A stretch of 64,000 bases of DNA from Acidithiobacillus caldus ATCC 51756 (GCF_000175575.2 NZ_CP005986.1:1371549-1435548); one strand, 5' to 3'; shown: positions 1 to 9,009, numbered from the stretch's first letter. Notes: generated by a model from the sequence alone, not told the origin. Numbers and translations are program-made.

Positions 1-751
1 TGGAACAGGGTAATGCCTTTGCGAAGGGAACGGGAGAGTCGGGCCTGGACATCGAAGGGTTGCTGCGGCGATCTGCTCGCATATGGATGGATCAGGCAAT
101 CGCGCGGAATGGGGTACCTTCCGGAGCAGGAGATCCTGACGGTGGTCGGCCCCGTGCCCGTACCGATCCCCAAGGTGCGAGACCGGCCCAGTTCGGGCGT
201 GGTCTTCCGTTCTTCCCTGGTACTGCCGTATGTGCGCAAGTCGCGGACCGTGGCCGCCTCGCTCCCCTGGCGGTATCGACACGGGGTATCGTCGGGACGG
301 ATGCAAGCGGCGCTGTCCGTCCTCCTGGGCGAGGAGGCCAAGGGGCTTTCTCCGGCCGTGCTGGGGCGCTTGAAAGCCGAATGGGCACAGGAGCATGATC
401 GATGGCAGCGCCAATTCCTACAGGGAAAGCGCTATGCCTACGGGTGGGCCGATGGAGTCTGTACTGACCTGCGGTTGGAGGACGATCCCCAAAATGTGTC
501 TCTTGGTCATCCTTGGCGTGACGGCCGAAGGCAAGAAGGAGGTCGTGGCGGTCACCGACGGTTTACGGGACTCCAAAGCCTCCTGGCTAGAGATCCTGCG
601 GGACTTGCGCGACCGCGGGCCACAGGAGGCGCCCCTACTGGCCATAGGAGATGGGGCGATGGGTTTCTGGGCCGCCCTAGACGAGATCTGTCCGCAAACT
701 CGCCATCAGCGCTGTTGGGTGCACAATGCCGCCAATGAGATGGTTGGGTAA
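1..751 (+). pseudogene. Decayed IS256-family transposase (ISac1-like)
   Basis: This is the remains of a transposase closely similar to the intact IS256 copy at 10288-11550. Stretches such as VRKSRTVAA, LLGEEAKGLSPAVLGRLK and LLAIGDGAMGFWAALDEI are shared but scattered over different frames. Relative to the intact copy there is an internal deletion near positions 100-110, which removes the QLIQQAIEGEVQ region, and at least one frame change near 490. Similarity stops near 735, so the C-terminal third with the catalytic Glu is missing. The 5' end lies outside the window. The published A. caldus tetH cluster starts with a transposase called ISac1 that is co-transcribed with rsrR; position and family match. 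It is non-functional as a transposase but may supply upstream promoter sequence to the rsr-tetH operon. Confidence 0.85.
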
Positions 752-795
752 GTAAGGTGGCCGTTTCCAGCCCAACGGTGGAGAAGAGGTGACGC

Positions 796-1512
796 ATGGA
801 AATCAAATCTTCCGCACACATTCTGGTGGTTGACGACGATTTACGGCTACGGAGTCTGGTGGAAGCACACCTCCGTCAGGTGGGGTTTACTGTCGACGGA
901 GTGCGTGATGGCCAAGGACTCGATCATAAACTTCACGGGGGGGAGGTAGATTTGATCATACTCGATTTGGGCTTGCCCGATGAGGATGGTCTGCAGATTT
1001 GTCAGCGCCTACGCCTGACATACGATACCCCTATCCTGATACTGACGGCCCGTGGGGATGAGGTGGATCGCATACTTGGGTTGGAGATGGGCGCCGACGA
1101 TTACCTATCAAAACCTTTTCATCCACGGGAGTTAATCGCTCGTGTTCAGGCTATACTGCGAAGAACAAAGCCCATGAACAGGGGTCGCCAGCACGCCGAT
1201 GAGCCAGAAATATGTATGAAGGGCGCTTTTGTGGTGGACACGCGCCGTCAAAAAATTCTGTGGCGGGGAGAACCGTTAGAGTTATCACAAGCCGATTTTC
1301 AGACACTTTCTACGCTTATCAAGCACGAGGGACAACCGCTCAGTCGGGAACGGCTCATGCTTCTGAGTCGGGGCCGAACCTATGCGTCGGATGACCGAAG
1401 CATAGACATGCAGATCTCGCGATTACGAAAGCTACTCGATTCCAAAACCGACGGTGCTCAGCACATTCGCACAGTATGGGGTAGCGGATACATGTTTCTC
1501 TCCGAACCATGA
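796..1512 (+). CDS. rsrR: OmpR-family response regulator RsrR
   Basis: Cytoplasmic DNA-binding response regulator of 238 aa. The receiver domain covers about residues 7-122: acidic pair at VVDDD, phospho-acceptor Asp57 in IILDLGLP, and conserved Lys105 in LSKPF. A winged-helix trans_reg_C domain covers about 140-236, ending RTVWGSGYMF. A purine-rich site (GAGAAGAGG) precedes ATG 796. The gene overlaps the kinase gene by 4 bases (ATGA), which indicates translational coupling. In A. caldus the orthologous pair responds to tetrathionate and activates tetH-doxD; that role is from the literature and the identification is by gene order plus family. The proposed binding site lies at 2827-2845. Confidence 0.9.
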   Translation: MEIKSSAHILVVDDDLRLRSLVEAHLRQVGFTVDGVRDGQGLDHKLHGGEVDLIILDLGLPDEDGLQICQRLRLTYDTPILILTARGDEVDRILGLEMGADDYLSKPFHPRELIARVQAILRRTKPMNRGRQHADEPEICMKGAFVVDTRRQKILWRGEPLELSQADFQTLSTLIKHEGQPLSRERLMLLSRGRTYASDDRSIDMQISRLRKLLDSKTDGAQHIRTVWGSGYMFLSEP

Positions 1513-2828
1513 TACGCTTAGGTGGCTGGCCTCGGAGCACATTGGGTCGAACGTTATTGTTGTTGACCGCTCTACTCCTCGTCTCTCAAGGTACCGTGTA
1601 TGTCCTTTACCATCGCTACGTACTGGACCCCGCCGCTGATCGTTTCGCACAACTGCTTTGGCGAATGACTACCACACTTGAGAACAAGGCATTTACGCAG
1701 GCCCGGATTACCGGGTTCGATTATTTACCGCCGAATGATAAACCCGGTCTACCACCAAACGATTACTTTCTTCGACGCACGGCCAATTCTTATCGTCGTA
1801 TTTCTCCAGGGGCATCGTTCAGGGCAACGAACGATAAAGGTCATCGCGTCTGGATTTGGATTCGCCCAAACCGTAAAGACCAGTGGATTGGATTTCCTAT
1901 GGGAGCTATGGATTTTGTCACCCAAGGTTTCTTGTTCGCCAAGCTTGGGTTGTTGATGTTATTTACTTTAGTTGGTGCCTGGCTGATTGTGCGCCAAATA
2001 AATCGGCCCCTGTCCTTGCTTTCCAGGCAGGCCGTACGTATTGGTAAGGGAGAGGTGCCTGCCGCAACGGAACTGAACCATGCTCCAGTTGAAGTACAGG
2101 CTCTAGGGGCAGCCATTCAGCGTATGGCAGAGGATATTCATAGGCTGCACGAAGATCGCAGCCTATTGTTGACAGGAATATCGCACGAATTACGTACGCC
2201 GCTATCTCGTCTTTTGCTGACTTTGCATTTGGATGATGCAGAATTGCTGAAGCAGAAGTCGGAAATGCAAGAGGATGTCGCCGAAATGGACGAGGTACTC
2301 GATAAGTTTCTCACATTGGTTCGGTCGGGAGAGCATGAGCAACCGGTGATAGCAGAGGGCCAGGCGTGGTTGCGGCGCATGTCCGCTCTGGCACAAACAA
2401 AATACCACTTAGATGTGAGATGCCAACGCTTTGACGCAGCCTCCACAGGATCCCCCCTTATAAGGGTTCGACCGTTATCGTTGGAGCGGGTATTTCGCAA
2501 TCTGTTCGACAACGCGAAAAAGTATGGCAGTGGCGTTCTGGATATGACCATGGAGACGGATGGTTCCGAGGTCCGGTTTCTTCTTGTTGATCGTGGTACG
2601 CATCTCGAAGCGCCGATTGTGTACAGAATGAACAGTGGCGAGTCTGCTCGGCAACCCGGACATGGGATGGGAATCGGGTTGATGATTTGTCATCGCATCA
2701 TGGCATTGCACAAGGGCTCTTTGCATTTCACATCAGAGGATGGGCTGGCGGCAACCATTTGCCTTCCGAGAGTACAAGATGGAGTAACATCGGCACAGAG
2801 ACAGGAATTCAACGCACGTAAATTGTAA
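1509..2828 (+). CDS. rsrS: Sensor histidine kinase RsrS
   Basis: Membrane histidine kinase of 439 aa, partner of RsrR. TM1 is at about residues 13-36 and a sensor region at about 37-142 should lie in the periplasm. TM2 at about 143-163 is followed by HAMP. The H-box GISHELRTPLSR has His226, the N-box is FRNLFDNAKKYG, and the glycine-rich G-box is HGMGIGLMICHRI. The D-box between them is divergent (LVDRGTHLE). The order TM-sensor-TM-HAMP-HisKA-HATPase is that of EnvZ/CpxA-type kinases. It overlaps rsrR by 4 bases. Its stop codon touches the RsrR-type inverted repeat, so tetH transcription starts directly behind it. The sensed signal is inferred to be a sulfur intermediate such as tetrathionate. 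Confidence 0.9.
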   Translation: MIRLGGWPRSTLGRTLLLLTALLLVSQGTVYVLYHRYVLDPAADRFAQLLWRMTTTLENKAFTQARITGFDYLPPNDKPGLPPNDYFLRRTANSYRRISPGASFRATNDKGHRVWIWIRPNRKDQWIGFPMGAMDFVTQGFLFAKLGLLMLFTLVGAWLIVRQINRPLSLLSRQAVRIGKGEVPAATELNHAPVEVQALGAAIQRMAEDIHRLHEDRSLLLTGISHELRTPLSRLLLTLHLDDAELLKQKSEMQEDVAEMDEVLDKFLTLVRSGEHEQPVIAEGQAWLRRMSALAQTKYHLDVRCQRFDAASTGSPLIRVRPLSLERVFRNLFDNAKKYGSGVLDMTMETDGSEVRFLLVDRGTHLEAPIVYRMNSGESARQPGHGMGIGLMICHRIMALHKGSLHFTSEDGLAATICLPRVQDGVTSAQRQEFNARKL

Positions 2829-2857
2829 CACCTGTTACACCTGTTACAACTTGTTAC
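2827..2857. promoter_or_regulatory. RsrR-binding inverted repeat upstream of tetH
   Basis: AACACCTGTTACACCTGTT occupies 2827-2845. As I recall, this is exactly the 19-base repeat reported as the RsrR site controlling A. caldus tetH. A third, imperfect unit (ACTTGTTAC) follows in phase to about 2857. The site lies about 45 bases before the TATACT hexamer, suitable for an OmpR-family activator, and begins inside the rsrS stop codon. Confidence 0.85.
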
Positions 2858-2879
2858 ATAAGCTAAAACTTATATGCAA

Positions 2880-2906
2880 TTGTCTCCTATGGGCCCCGAG
2901 TATACT
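2880..2906 (+). promoter_or_regulatory. Probable tetH promoter
   Basis: TATACT at 2901-2906 is a good -10 hexamer. The best -35 candidate is TTGTCT at 2880-2885, with a short 15-base spacer, which fits a promoter that needs an activator. The RsrR-type repeat lies just upstream. Transcription would start near 2913, so the ATG at 2927 would have a very short leader, which favours the ATG at 2969 for tetH. Confidence 0.6.
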
Positions 2907-2968
2907 ATCCGAAGCGCGGCGTAGTTATGCCCCTAGACAACGTATTAGCGATTCGGAGATTATATATC

Positions 2969-4480
2969 ATGATTAAAAGATATTACGCGATCGGTATTGC
3001 CGTTACCGCAACCCTCTTGATTCCGACCGAGGCCCTTGCATCGATCACCCCCGTTCTGCAACCGGGAAACCCGTTCGATCCGGACAGTCCTTTTGCGCGT
3101 TTGTACCTACCCCAAAATGCGCCCAAAGGCAAGGATAAGGTAGGTCCCGCGGAATGGACACACGCGTATGGAAGTCCGACACACAATGCCGGATTTTCGG
3201 TGAGCGCGCACGCACCAGCCTGGGTCCGACGCGGTGTTCAGTGGAATTTTCCAGAAGCCCGCGCCTGGCCGTTGACGGATCCTACTCCTTTCGGAGCTCA
3301 AGTAGACGGCGTTAAGGAAGCACTGCCTGTGCAAACTCAATTTTATGGTAATGCCTTGGGTGTCTCAATGGTTCGCGGCGTTGTCTATGCCGAAAGTGAC
3401 GACATGTTCGCCTATGCGATTAATGCCAGAACCGGAAAATTGATATGGCGCACTAGCCCTGTTGGCAATAATCTGATGGGTAATCCACTGGTTATTGGTA
3501 ACCGCGTTTTCCTTTCTGCTGGAAGTGTATCGTTCAACTTTGCGAACGTAGTGGAGTTTAAGACGGATCCAGATAAAGCAGGCCGCGGAAAAGATATAAG
3601 CTATAACGGTATCTACTGCCTAAATAGCAAGACTGGTATGCTCGAATGGTACTTTCCGACGGCTGGAGACGCAATGCCGACTCCGGCCTATGCGTATCAT
3701 TCGTTATACATTAGTACCGGTGATGGTAATGTATATCGCATCAATGCCAGCGATGGAAAGCAAATCTGGAAAACCCACGTGGGTGGTATCGCAAATATGT
3801 CGAGTCCCGCTGTTTGGCATGGTCGCGTTTATGTTGGCATGTCCGTGGTTCCCGGCCTGTATGCGCTGAATGCGCGCACCGGCAGTGTGGACTGGAAAGG
3901 GGAGATTCCCGGTGCAGTGAACACCGGCATGGGCGACGTGTCGCCTGCTGTGGCTCACGGGATCGTGGTCATGGATGCGGTTGCCAATCCAAAGATTGTG
4001 GACGGAAAGCCCACCATGGTGACCCTCGTGCGTGGCTTCAACGCCAAAACTGGAACCGCGTTGTGGACGGACAACATGGGACGAGGCGCAAAGATCCCGG
4101 CATTCAAAGGTGGTGTTCCAATGATCCACGGAAATGTCGTGTATGTTGGGTCACCGGTGACCTCGGACTACGATGCCATCAATCTGGATACCGGTAAGGT
4201 ACTTTGGACCTGGCATGTGCCGCATCCGGGTCCTGCTGGCGCAGCCAGGGGAGCCCCAACCTACTATCAACATATGCTGTACATCTCAACGGGGCCCGAT
4301 CTATACGTGTTGAATCCAAAAAATGGTCAGGAAGTTGGACATTACCATGTGGGGGGACGGTTTGGAATTGTCAATCCCACTATCGTTGGTGGCACCATTT
4401 ATCTTGGGAACTCGTGGGATTGGGTCAACGCGGTGCCGGTAAAGGACGTATACTCCGGGTTCAACACGGCCAAAGATTGA
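2969..4480 (+). CDS. tetH: Tetrathionate hydrolase TetH (PQQ-type beta-propeller)
   Basis: Secreted tetrathionate hydrolase that splits tetrathionate to thiosulfate, sulfur and sulfate in the S4I pathway. From ATG 2969 the product is 503 aa with a signal peptide (MIKRYY, hydrophobic core, cleavage after EALA). An in-frame ATG at 2927 would add 14 residues ahead of the signal peptide. ATG 2969 is preferred because CGGAGAT sits 9 bases upstream and the N-terminus becomes canonical. The mature part consists of repeated propeller blades (GKLIWRTSP, GKQIWKTHV, GSVDWKGEI, GKVLWTWHV) and contains GDVSPAVA and GSPVTSDYDAINLDTG, features of this family. The gene is followed at 13 bases by doxD. RsrR control is expected from the upstream repeat. 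A paralogue lies at 7549-8906. Confidence 0.93.
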   Translation: MIKRYYAIGIAVTATLLIPTEALASITPVLQPGNPFDPDSPFARLYLPQNAPKGKDKVGPAEWTHAYGSPTHNAGFSVSAHAPAWVRRGVQWNFPEARAWPLTDPTPFGAQVDGVKEALPVQTQFYGNALGVSMVRGVVYAESDDMFAYAINARTGKLIWRTSPVGNNLMGNPLVIGNRVFLSAGSVSFNFANVVEFKTDPDKAGRGKDISYNGIYCLNSKTGMLEWYFPTAGDAMPTPAYAYHSLYISTGDGNVYRINASDGKQIWKTHVGGIANMSSPAVWHGRVYVGMSVVPGLYALNARTGSVDWKGEIPGAVNTGMGDVSPAVAHGIVVMDAVANPKIVDGKPTMVTLVRGFNAKTGTALWTDNMGRGAKIPAFKGGVPMIHGNVVYVGSPVTSDYDAINLDTGKVLWTWHVPHPGPAGAARGAPTYYQHMLYISTGPDLYVLNPKNGQEVGHYHVGGRFGIVNPTIVGGTIYLGNSWDWVNAVPVKDVYSGFNTAKD

Positions 4481-4493
4481 GAGGAGACGGACG

Positions 4494-5579
4494 ATGACAT
4501 CGATCGTAGATAAGGAAATCTCGAAAAATGCACAACCTCACAGCAAACGGAGTTGGTGGATATTGTCGGTAGGCTTATTGGCAGTACGGTTTGTGCAGGG
4601 GTGGATTTATTGGGGTGGGGGATCCAGGCGATTCATATACGGTCCACAAAAACTTAATCCACACGATCACTGGATGGCCTATAAGTTTCAAACGGCTATG
4701 CCCGGCGCAATTCTCGGGACGCAGCATATTATCGCCTTTTTGCTGCATCATTTTACGCTCTTGTATGCTTGCGTCATTATCTTTAGTGCCGTCGAGCTCG
4801 TTTCTGGCCTAATGCTCCTTACGGGATTTCTCACGCGACTGGCCGCATTTTTGACGCTCGGACTTTCGTTTACGCTCATGCTGATGTTTGGTTGGCAAGG
4901 TGCTACCTGTATTGACGAGTGGACCATGGCAGCCTCTAATTTCGCTATGGGGATCACCCTCGTACTCCTCGGCAGCGGAGCGTATTCGCTAGATAACTGG
5001 GTTGCTCGTAAGAATCCGGTACTGGCGGAGAAGGGATGGTTTCGCTGGCTTGGTGGCAGCACACCATTACCGCTATCCGATGGAGCATTTAAAAAGCTGT
5101 CCTTGGTTCTATTCTGGATTGGGGTAGTTTTCATTGTTGGGACGTATTCCTATTACCGTGGCTCTGTTGTAACGCCTTTTCATGGTGATCCCACTGGAGT
5201 AAAGGCGCACCACATCGCGTTGACCAAAGGCCGGATCGTGGATCATAAAACCTTGGACGTAACAATGTACGTGGACGCGGGGACTCCGACCGTGCCGGCA
5301 CATATTATTTGGATTCGGTTGGAGAATGCGGCGGGAAAGACGCTGGACAGGTGGAATGCAAAAACTCTGTCTCACCTGAATCCGAAGGCTATCCACAATA
5401 TTTTTGCGTACCAGAAGGTTGCTCCGGATCCATTGCTCGGCCTAGAAGCTGGACTTGCGGCCAAGGCGACACTTGAACTTCCACTGGTTAGGCCCTTGAA
5501 TAATCCTTCGGCCAATTCGCATGACAAAATTGTGATGCAGGGAATTAATGGGGTCGTTTCGACCGGAATGGTCTCCTGA
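4494..5579 (+). CDS. doxD: Thiosulfate:quinone oxidoreductase DoxD (DoxDA fusion)
   Basis: Membrane enzyme of 361 aa that oxidises thiosulfate to tetrathionate and passes electrons to quinone. An N-terminal DoxD-type bundle of about four to five helices runs to about residue 190 (AVRFVQGWIYWGGG, ELVSGLMLLTGFLTRLAAF). A further helix at about 200-222 leads into a soluble DoxA-like domain to the C-terminus. Archaeal enzymes have DoxD and DoxA as separate subunits; the fused form is known in Acidithiobacillus. GAGGAGACGG precedes the ATG, and the gene is 13 bases behind tetH, so both share the RsrR promoter. Its product is the substrate of TetH. Confidence 0.9.
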   Translation: MTSIVDKEISKNAQPHSKRSWWILSVGLLAVRFVQGWIYWGGGSRRFIYGPQKLNPHDHWMAYKFQTAMPGAILGTQHIIAFLLHHFTLLYACVIIFSAVELVSGLMLLTGFLTRLAAFLTLGLSFTLMLMFGWQGATCIDEWTMAASNFAMGITLVLLGSGAYSLDNWVARKNPVLAEKGWFRWLGGSTPLPLSDGAFKKLSLVLFWIGVVFIVGTYSYYRGSVVTPFHGDPTGVKAHHIALTKGRIVDHKTLDVTMYVDAGTPTVPAHIIWIRLENAAGKTLDRWNAKTLSHLNPKAIHNIFAYQKVAPDPLLGLEAGLAAKATLELPLVRPLNNPSANSHDKIVMQGINGVVSTGMVS

Positions 5580-5600
5580 AGAGGTTGCACCGTGTGATTT

Positions 5601-5631
5601 GAGGGACAGCAATCTTTCCCTCGCATGAGGG
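5601..5631 (+). terminator. Possible hairpin terminator after doxD
   Basis: CCCTCGCATGAGGG (5618-5631) forms a 5-bp stem. An alternative pairing uses GAGGGA at 5601 with TCCCTC at 5617. There is no T-tract, so factor-independent termination is doubtful. Confidence 0.3.
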
Positions 5632-5689
5632 ATAGTATACTCGACTGGCTCTAGGAGGTCGCTGAAAAAATATTGAAAAATCTCTTTTA

Positions 5690-6796
5690 TTAACCAGGCC
5701 CCTAAATATCTAACATCGCGTAGCGTGCTGCGGGATGGTGGAAATAGCGCGCGACTTTCTCGGGCAGTTGGCGTAGCCCGTTCATGAAAGTGGTTGCCTT
5801 CTCCAGCAAGCTTTGGGTATCTGTGCTCATGGGGCCCGTACGCAGAGCGGTTTTGAAATCGCGATTGAGATACTCGTCGGGGTTGGACTCTGGCGCATAG
5901 GGCGGCAGAAATACGAGCTCAATGCGGTCCTGTTTGTCGGCCAGCCACGCGCTTACCACCTTGGCGTGATGTACCCGCAGGTTGTCCACTACCAGGAAGA
6001 CCTTCTGCGGCGCGCCGGTGATCAGCTTTTCCAGAAAGGCGATAAAACGCTCCGCATGGATGCTGCCCTCCACGATCTCGAAGGCGATCTCTCCGCGCGG
6101 GGAAATTGCCGAAATCATCGACAGGGTGGTCCAGCGTGCCGGATGCTCGAGGATGGGGGTCTGCCCCTTGGGGGCATATCCCCGGACCCAGTGGGCATCC
6201 TCTTTGACGGCGGTTTCGTCGCCCCAGTAAATGACCGCACCTTCCTGCAGGGCACGCGCCCGAAGCCTGGGGTACTCCACCTCCAGCCACTGCCGTACAG
6301 CTTCCGGGTTCTGTTCCAGCGCCCGTTTGACCGGACGTTGGGGAGTAAACCCCCAGCGCTTGAGATATTTGCCCACCAATCGCACCTGCAAATCGATCCC
6401 GAAACGCTCCCGAATCAGTTGCCGGATGGCAGGCCGCGTCCAGAGCGCAAAAGGCATCTGCAACTGCCGTGGATCCTTTTGCACGATCTGGTCCCGAATC
6501 CAAGCCTCTGCCGCCAGAGTCAATTTACGGCAAGCCCCAACCGGCCGCCCCCGCGGGCGTTCCTCAAGGCTCTCGGTTCCTTCTCGTTTGGCTCGCGCCA
6601 ACCAACCGCGAATCGTCGAGGGATGGGCACCAGACACCTTGGCCAAGTCCTCTACTCGCATGCCCGACTGTTGGCGCAACCGCACCACCATCTGCCGCAG
6701 TATGTTGCGCCCATCCACCGTCAATTTACGCACATCTACCCGCTTCATGACCCTCAGCATAGCAAACTACTATCGGATATTTAAGGGCCTGGTTAA
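5690..6796 (-). mobile_element. Intact IS630-family insertion sequence
   Basis: Terminal inverted repeats start TTAACCAGGCCC at both ends: left 5690-5710, right 6776-6796 read on the minus strand. They match over about 21 bases with one mismatch. A TA dinucleotide lies immediately outside each end (5688-5689 and 6797-6798), the target duplication typical of IS630/Tc1 elements. One intact transposase gene fills the interior. The element separates the tetH-doxD operon from the Sel1/TetH-like genes. Confidence 0.88.
5702..6760 (-). CDS. IS630-family transposase
   Basis: DDE transposase of 352 aa. The N-terminal helix-turn-helix (VEDLAKVSGAHPSTIRGWL) is followed by a catalytic domain with Asp in YWGDETAVKEDA, Asp in FLVVDNLRVHHAK and Glu in PPYAPESNPDEYLN. 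No frame interruption is visible, so the element may be active. Two starts are possible, 6760 (ML) and 6748 (MKR); the longer is listed. Confidence 0.9.
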   Translation of the reverse strand: MLRVMKRVDVRKLTVDGRNILRQMVVRLRQQSGMRVEDLAKVSGAHPSTIRGWLARAKREGTESLEERPRGRPVGACRKLTLAAEAWIRDQIVQKDPRQLQMPFALWTRPAIRQLIRERFGIDLQVRLVGKYLKRWGFTPQRPVKRALEQNPEAVRQWLEVEYPRLRARALQEGAVIYWGDETAVKEDAHWVRGYAPKGQTPILEHPARWTTLSMISAISPRGEIAFEIVEGSIHAERFIAFLEKLITGAPQKVFLVVDNLRVHHAKVVSAWLADKQDRIELVFLPPYAPESNPDEYLNRDFKTALRTGPMSTDTQSLLEKATTFMNGLRQLPEKVARYFHHPAARYAMLDI

Positions 6797-6970
6797 TAAT
6801 CGGGATATTCGGTCAAAAAACCCCGGGAAACAGGCGCGGGCGCAGCTGTTTTGTTGTATTTCTCAGCTTTTGGTAGCCCTTGGACGGATTCCGGACGCAC
6901 GAATCCCATCAAGTTGCTCCCAGTCGCGCCATCCGCACGAGGACGTACGCGGTCGCCGTGAGATGGACCG

Positions 6971-7384
6971 TTAGTGGTGGGTAGGCCGGACCGCCGGGGC
7001 GTCCAGCCCCAGGTTCAGGCGGTCCTCATCGTTCAACTCAAGGCTGACGGCCGCCAGTCCAGCGCGAGCCCTCTCATCTCCTTGCGCTGCAGCAGATCGA
7101 AAGAGCTCGTACGCGTAGACGAGATTACGCGGCAGCCCCAGCCCCTGGTAAAAGAGTAGACCCAGATTGAACTGGGCTTGCGGGTCTCCCTGGTCGGCGG
7201 CAGCGCCGTACCATTTGGCGGCTTCCAGAAAATCTTGGGCAACACCGCGACCCTCCGCGTAACGCACCCCCATGTTGAACTGGGCTACGGGATCACCGGC
7301 TAGAGCACGCTGCCGCAGGGCTTCCGGTTCGTCTCTGAGTCCGGCCAACTCCAATAAGTCCAGAGGTTCTCCGTTCCAATCCAT
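6971..7384 (-). CDS. Sel1-repeat protein
   Basis: Small helical-repeat protein of about 137 aa from ATG 7384; an upstream in-frame start at 7453 is less likely because it adds Arg-rich sequence with no family features. At least two Sel1-type repeats are visible: AQFNMGVRYAEGRGVAQDF followed by EAAKWYGAAADQGDPQ, then AQFNLGLLFYQGLGLPRN followed by AYELFRSAAAQGD. Sel1 repeats usually mediate protein-protein contacts. No signal peptide is obvious with this start. It lies 164 bases downstream of the TetH-like gene on the same strand. Function unknown. Confidence 0.7.
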   Translation of the reverse strand: MDWNGEPLDLLELAGLRDEPEALRQRALAGDPVAQFNMGVRYAEGRGVAQDFLEAAKWYGAAADQGDPQAQFNLGLLFYQGLGLPRNLVYAYELFRSAAAQGDERARAGLAAVSLELNDEDRLNLGLDAPAVRPTHH

Positions 7385-7548
7385 CTCGATGCTACCCCCA
7401 AGAGCGGCTCTCGGTGCGCACCGAAGCCGGTACTTCGGTCGCCCGGTTCGCACCTACCGACGCCCTCCAAGATAAGGCGATGTGCGTGCTGAATCAAGCA
7501 GACCGCCGCTGCGCTGGTCTGGTAGTTTGTGCTGGAGACCGGCACATT

Positions 7549-8906
7549 CTAATCGTCCACGCCCAGTTTCTGCAAAGGGATGGCCTGTAGATACCCGCTG
7601 TTAGTACCAATGAAAAAGGTTTTCCCGAGCGCCACTCCATTTTGTGGACCGTATCCCCCTTGGTGCAGATTAGCGACGTGTATGACCTTTCCATTGGCTC
7701 TGTCCAAGGTAAAGAGGTTACCGTTACCCGTAGGCTGAATTACAGTATTTCGCACGATGGTGGGCGCCGCTTTCATGCCCACCTTAAGCGGGGTAGTCCA
7801 GAGGATTCGGCCATTGCTAACGTTTATGGCATATTCTCGATGGGTCACCGGGCTGCCCGTATAGATCACCCCGTGGTCAACTGCTGGTACAGCATCCTTG
7901 TTTCTGGGCGGTGTCTTCCCGGTACCCAGTGTGGTCGACCAGACCACTTTCCCGGTCGCTATGTCGATGGCCAACTCTTCCGAGTTCGAGACCGACTTTT
8001 GTCCTTTGGTCCTGGTCTCGATCTGCCCAATCGCCAGTCCGTCGGCTACCGCCCAGGTACCGTCGCCACCGCTGCTGGAGAAAATATGGGCAGGATGCAC
8101 TTTCCACAAAAGTCTGCCCGTTGTAGCGTCGAGCGCGTAGATGTTACTTGGATGGGTTCCGCCGACAATGACTACGTTGTTCTGGGGATCTAAGGCGGCG
8201 GAAGACATGCTGACAAACGATTGGATGGCGGTCTTCCATTTCAGGGCACCGTTGGCAGCATCCAAGGCGTAGACATGGCCGTCGCCGTTACCAAAGATGA
8301 GCATGCCGTGATCGAATACCGCGCTGGGCATGTCCTCTCCCTTTGTCCGGTAGGTCCATACGAGTTTTCCGGTTGCCGCATCGACGGCATCGATTGCCGA
8401 CACATCGCTGCCCCGGATCACCTGAGCGTCTTTCATGCCGAATTTCCGGGCGTGGCTATAGGTGAATACCGAATTTCCGGCACCCACGAACACCAGCGTT
8501 TTACCAGCGACGCGAGCCACTACCGGTGTGGTCATCAACTGGTTGTAGGCGTCGAATGCCCAATCGAGTTTGCCGCTTTTTGCCTGGAGCTTATACAAAT
8601 AGCCGTTGTCATTGGGCGCAAAGACGGCATGGTCCGCTACAGAAACCCCGATAGGAAACCCCACGAGGTCACGGATGGTGGTGTTATTGAGAACCGCTTT
8701 CCGCGCGGCCGCCGCCCCGGGCACCTCAAAGGTCCACGAAACCGCAGGAAATGGTAATTTGATGAAGGCATTATGGCCCGGTTGAAACGCATACATGGGC
8801 CACAGTGTGGGTGTTATCCCTGCCGCGGCGGTTGGTACGTACAGGAAACTGCCGGTGATTACCGCGGAAATTAGCCTGAAAATAGTCGGGATCGTGTCCG
8901 AATCAT
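7549..8906 (-). CDS. TetH-like PQQ beta-propeller protein, probable signal-peptide frameshift
   Basis: Paralogue of TetH. The mature part starts GITPTLWPM against SITPVLQPG in TetH, and both carry a GSPVT motif and blade motifs such as GKLDWAFDA, GKLVWTYRT and GRILWTTPL. The best start is ATG 8906, preceded by AAGGAA (8913-8918), giving a good signal peptide start (MIRTRSRLF). That frame closes after about 11 codons. One extra T in the run of four T (A on the + strand, 8879-8882) would join it to the main frame, ending the signal at PTAAA. As written, the long frame opens only from a GTG at 9009 with a poor N-terminus. The gene is therefore either inactivated, slippage-controlled, or affected by a sequencing error. 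A propeller with a role in sulfur-compound metabolism is inferred; its substrate is unknown. Confidence 0.75.
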
Positions 8907-9009
8907 GGTAGGTTCCTTGTCCATACAAGTATTCGCTCGTGCGCACTGAAGCATTATTTATGCCCGGCAAAACCCGGAGGACCGCGCCCCATATGGCGCG
9001 CAATGGCAC

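Noticed and set aside
5813-6784. A 323-residue plus-strand frame across the IS630 transposase
   Set aside because: Antisense shadow of the transposase, whose DDE motifs are clear on the other strand.
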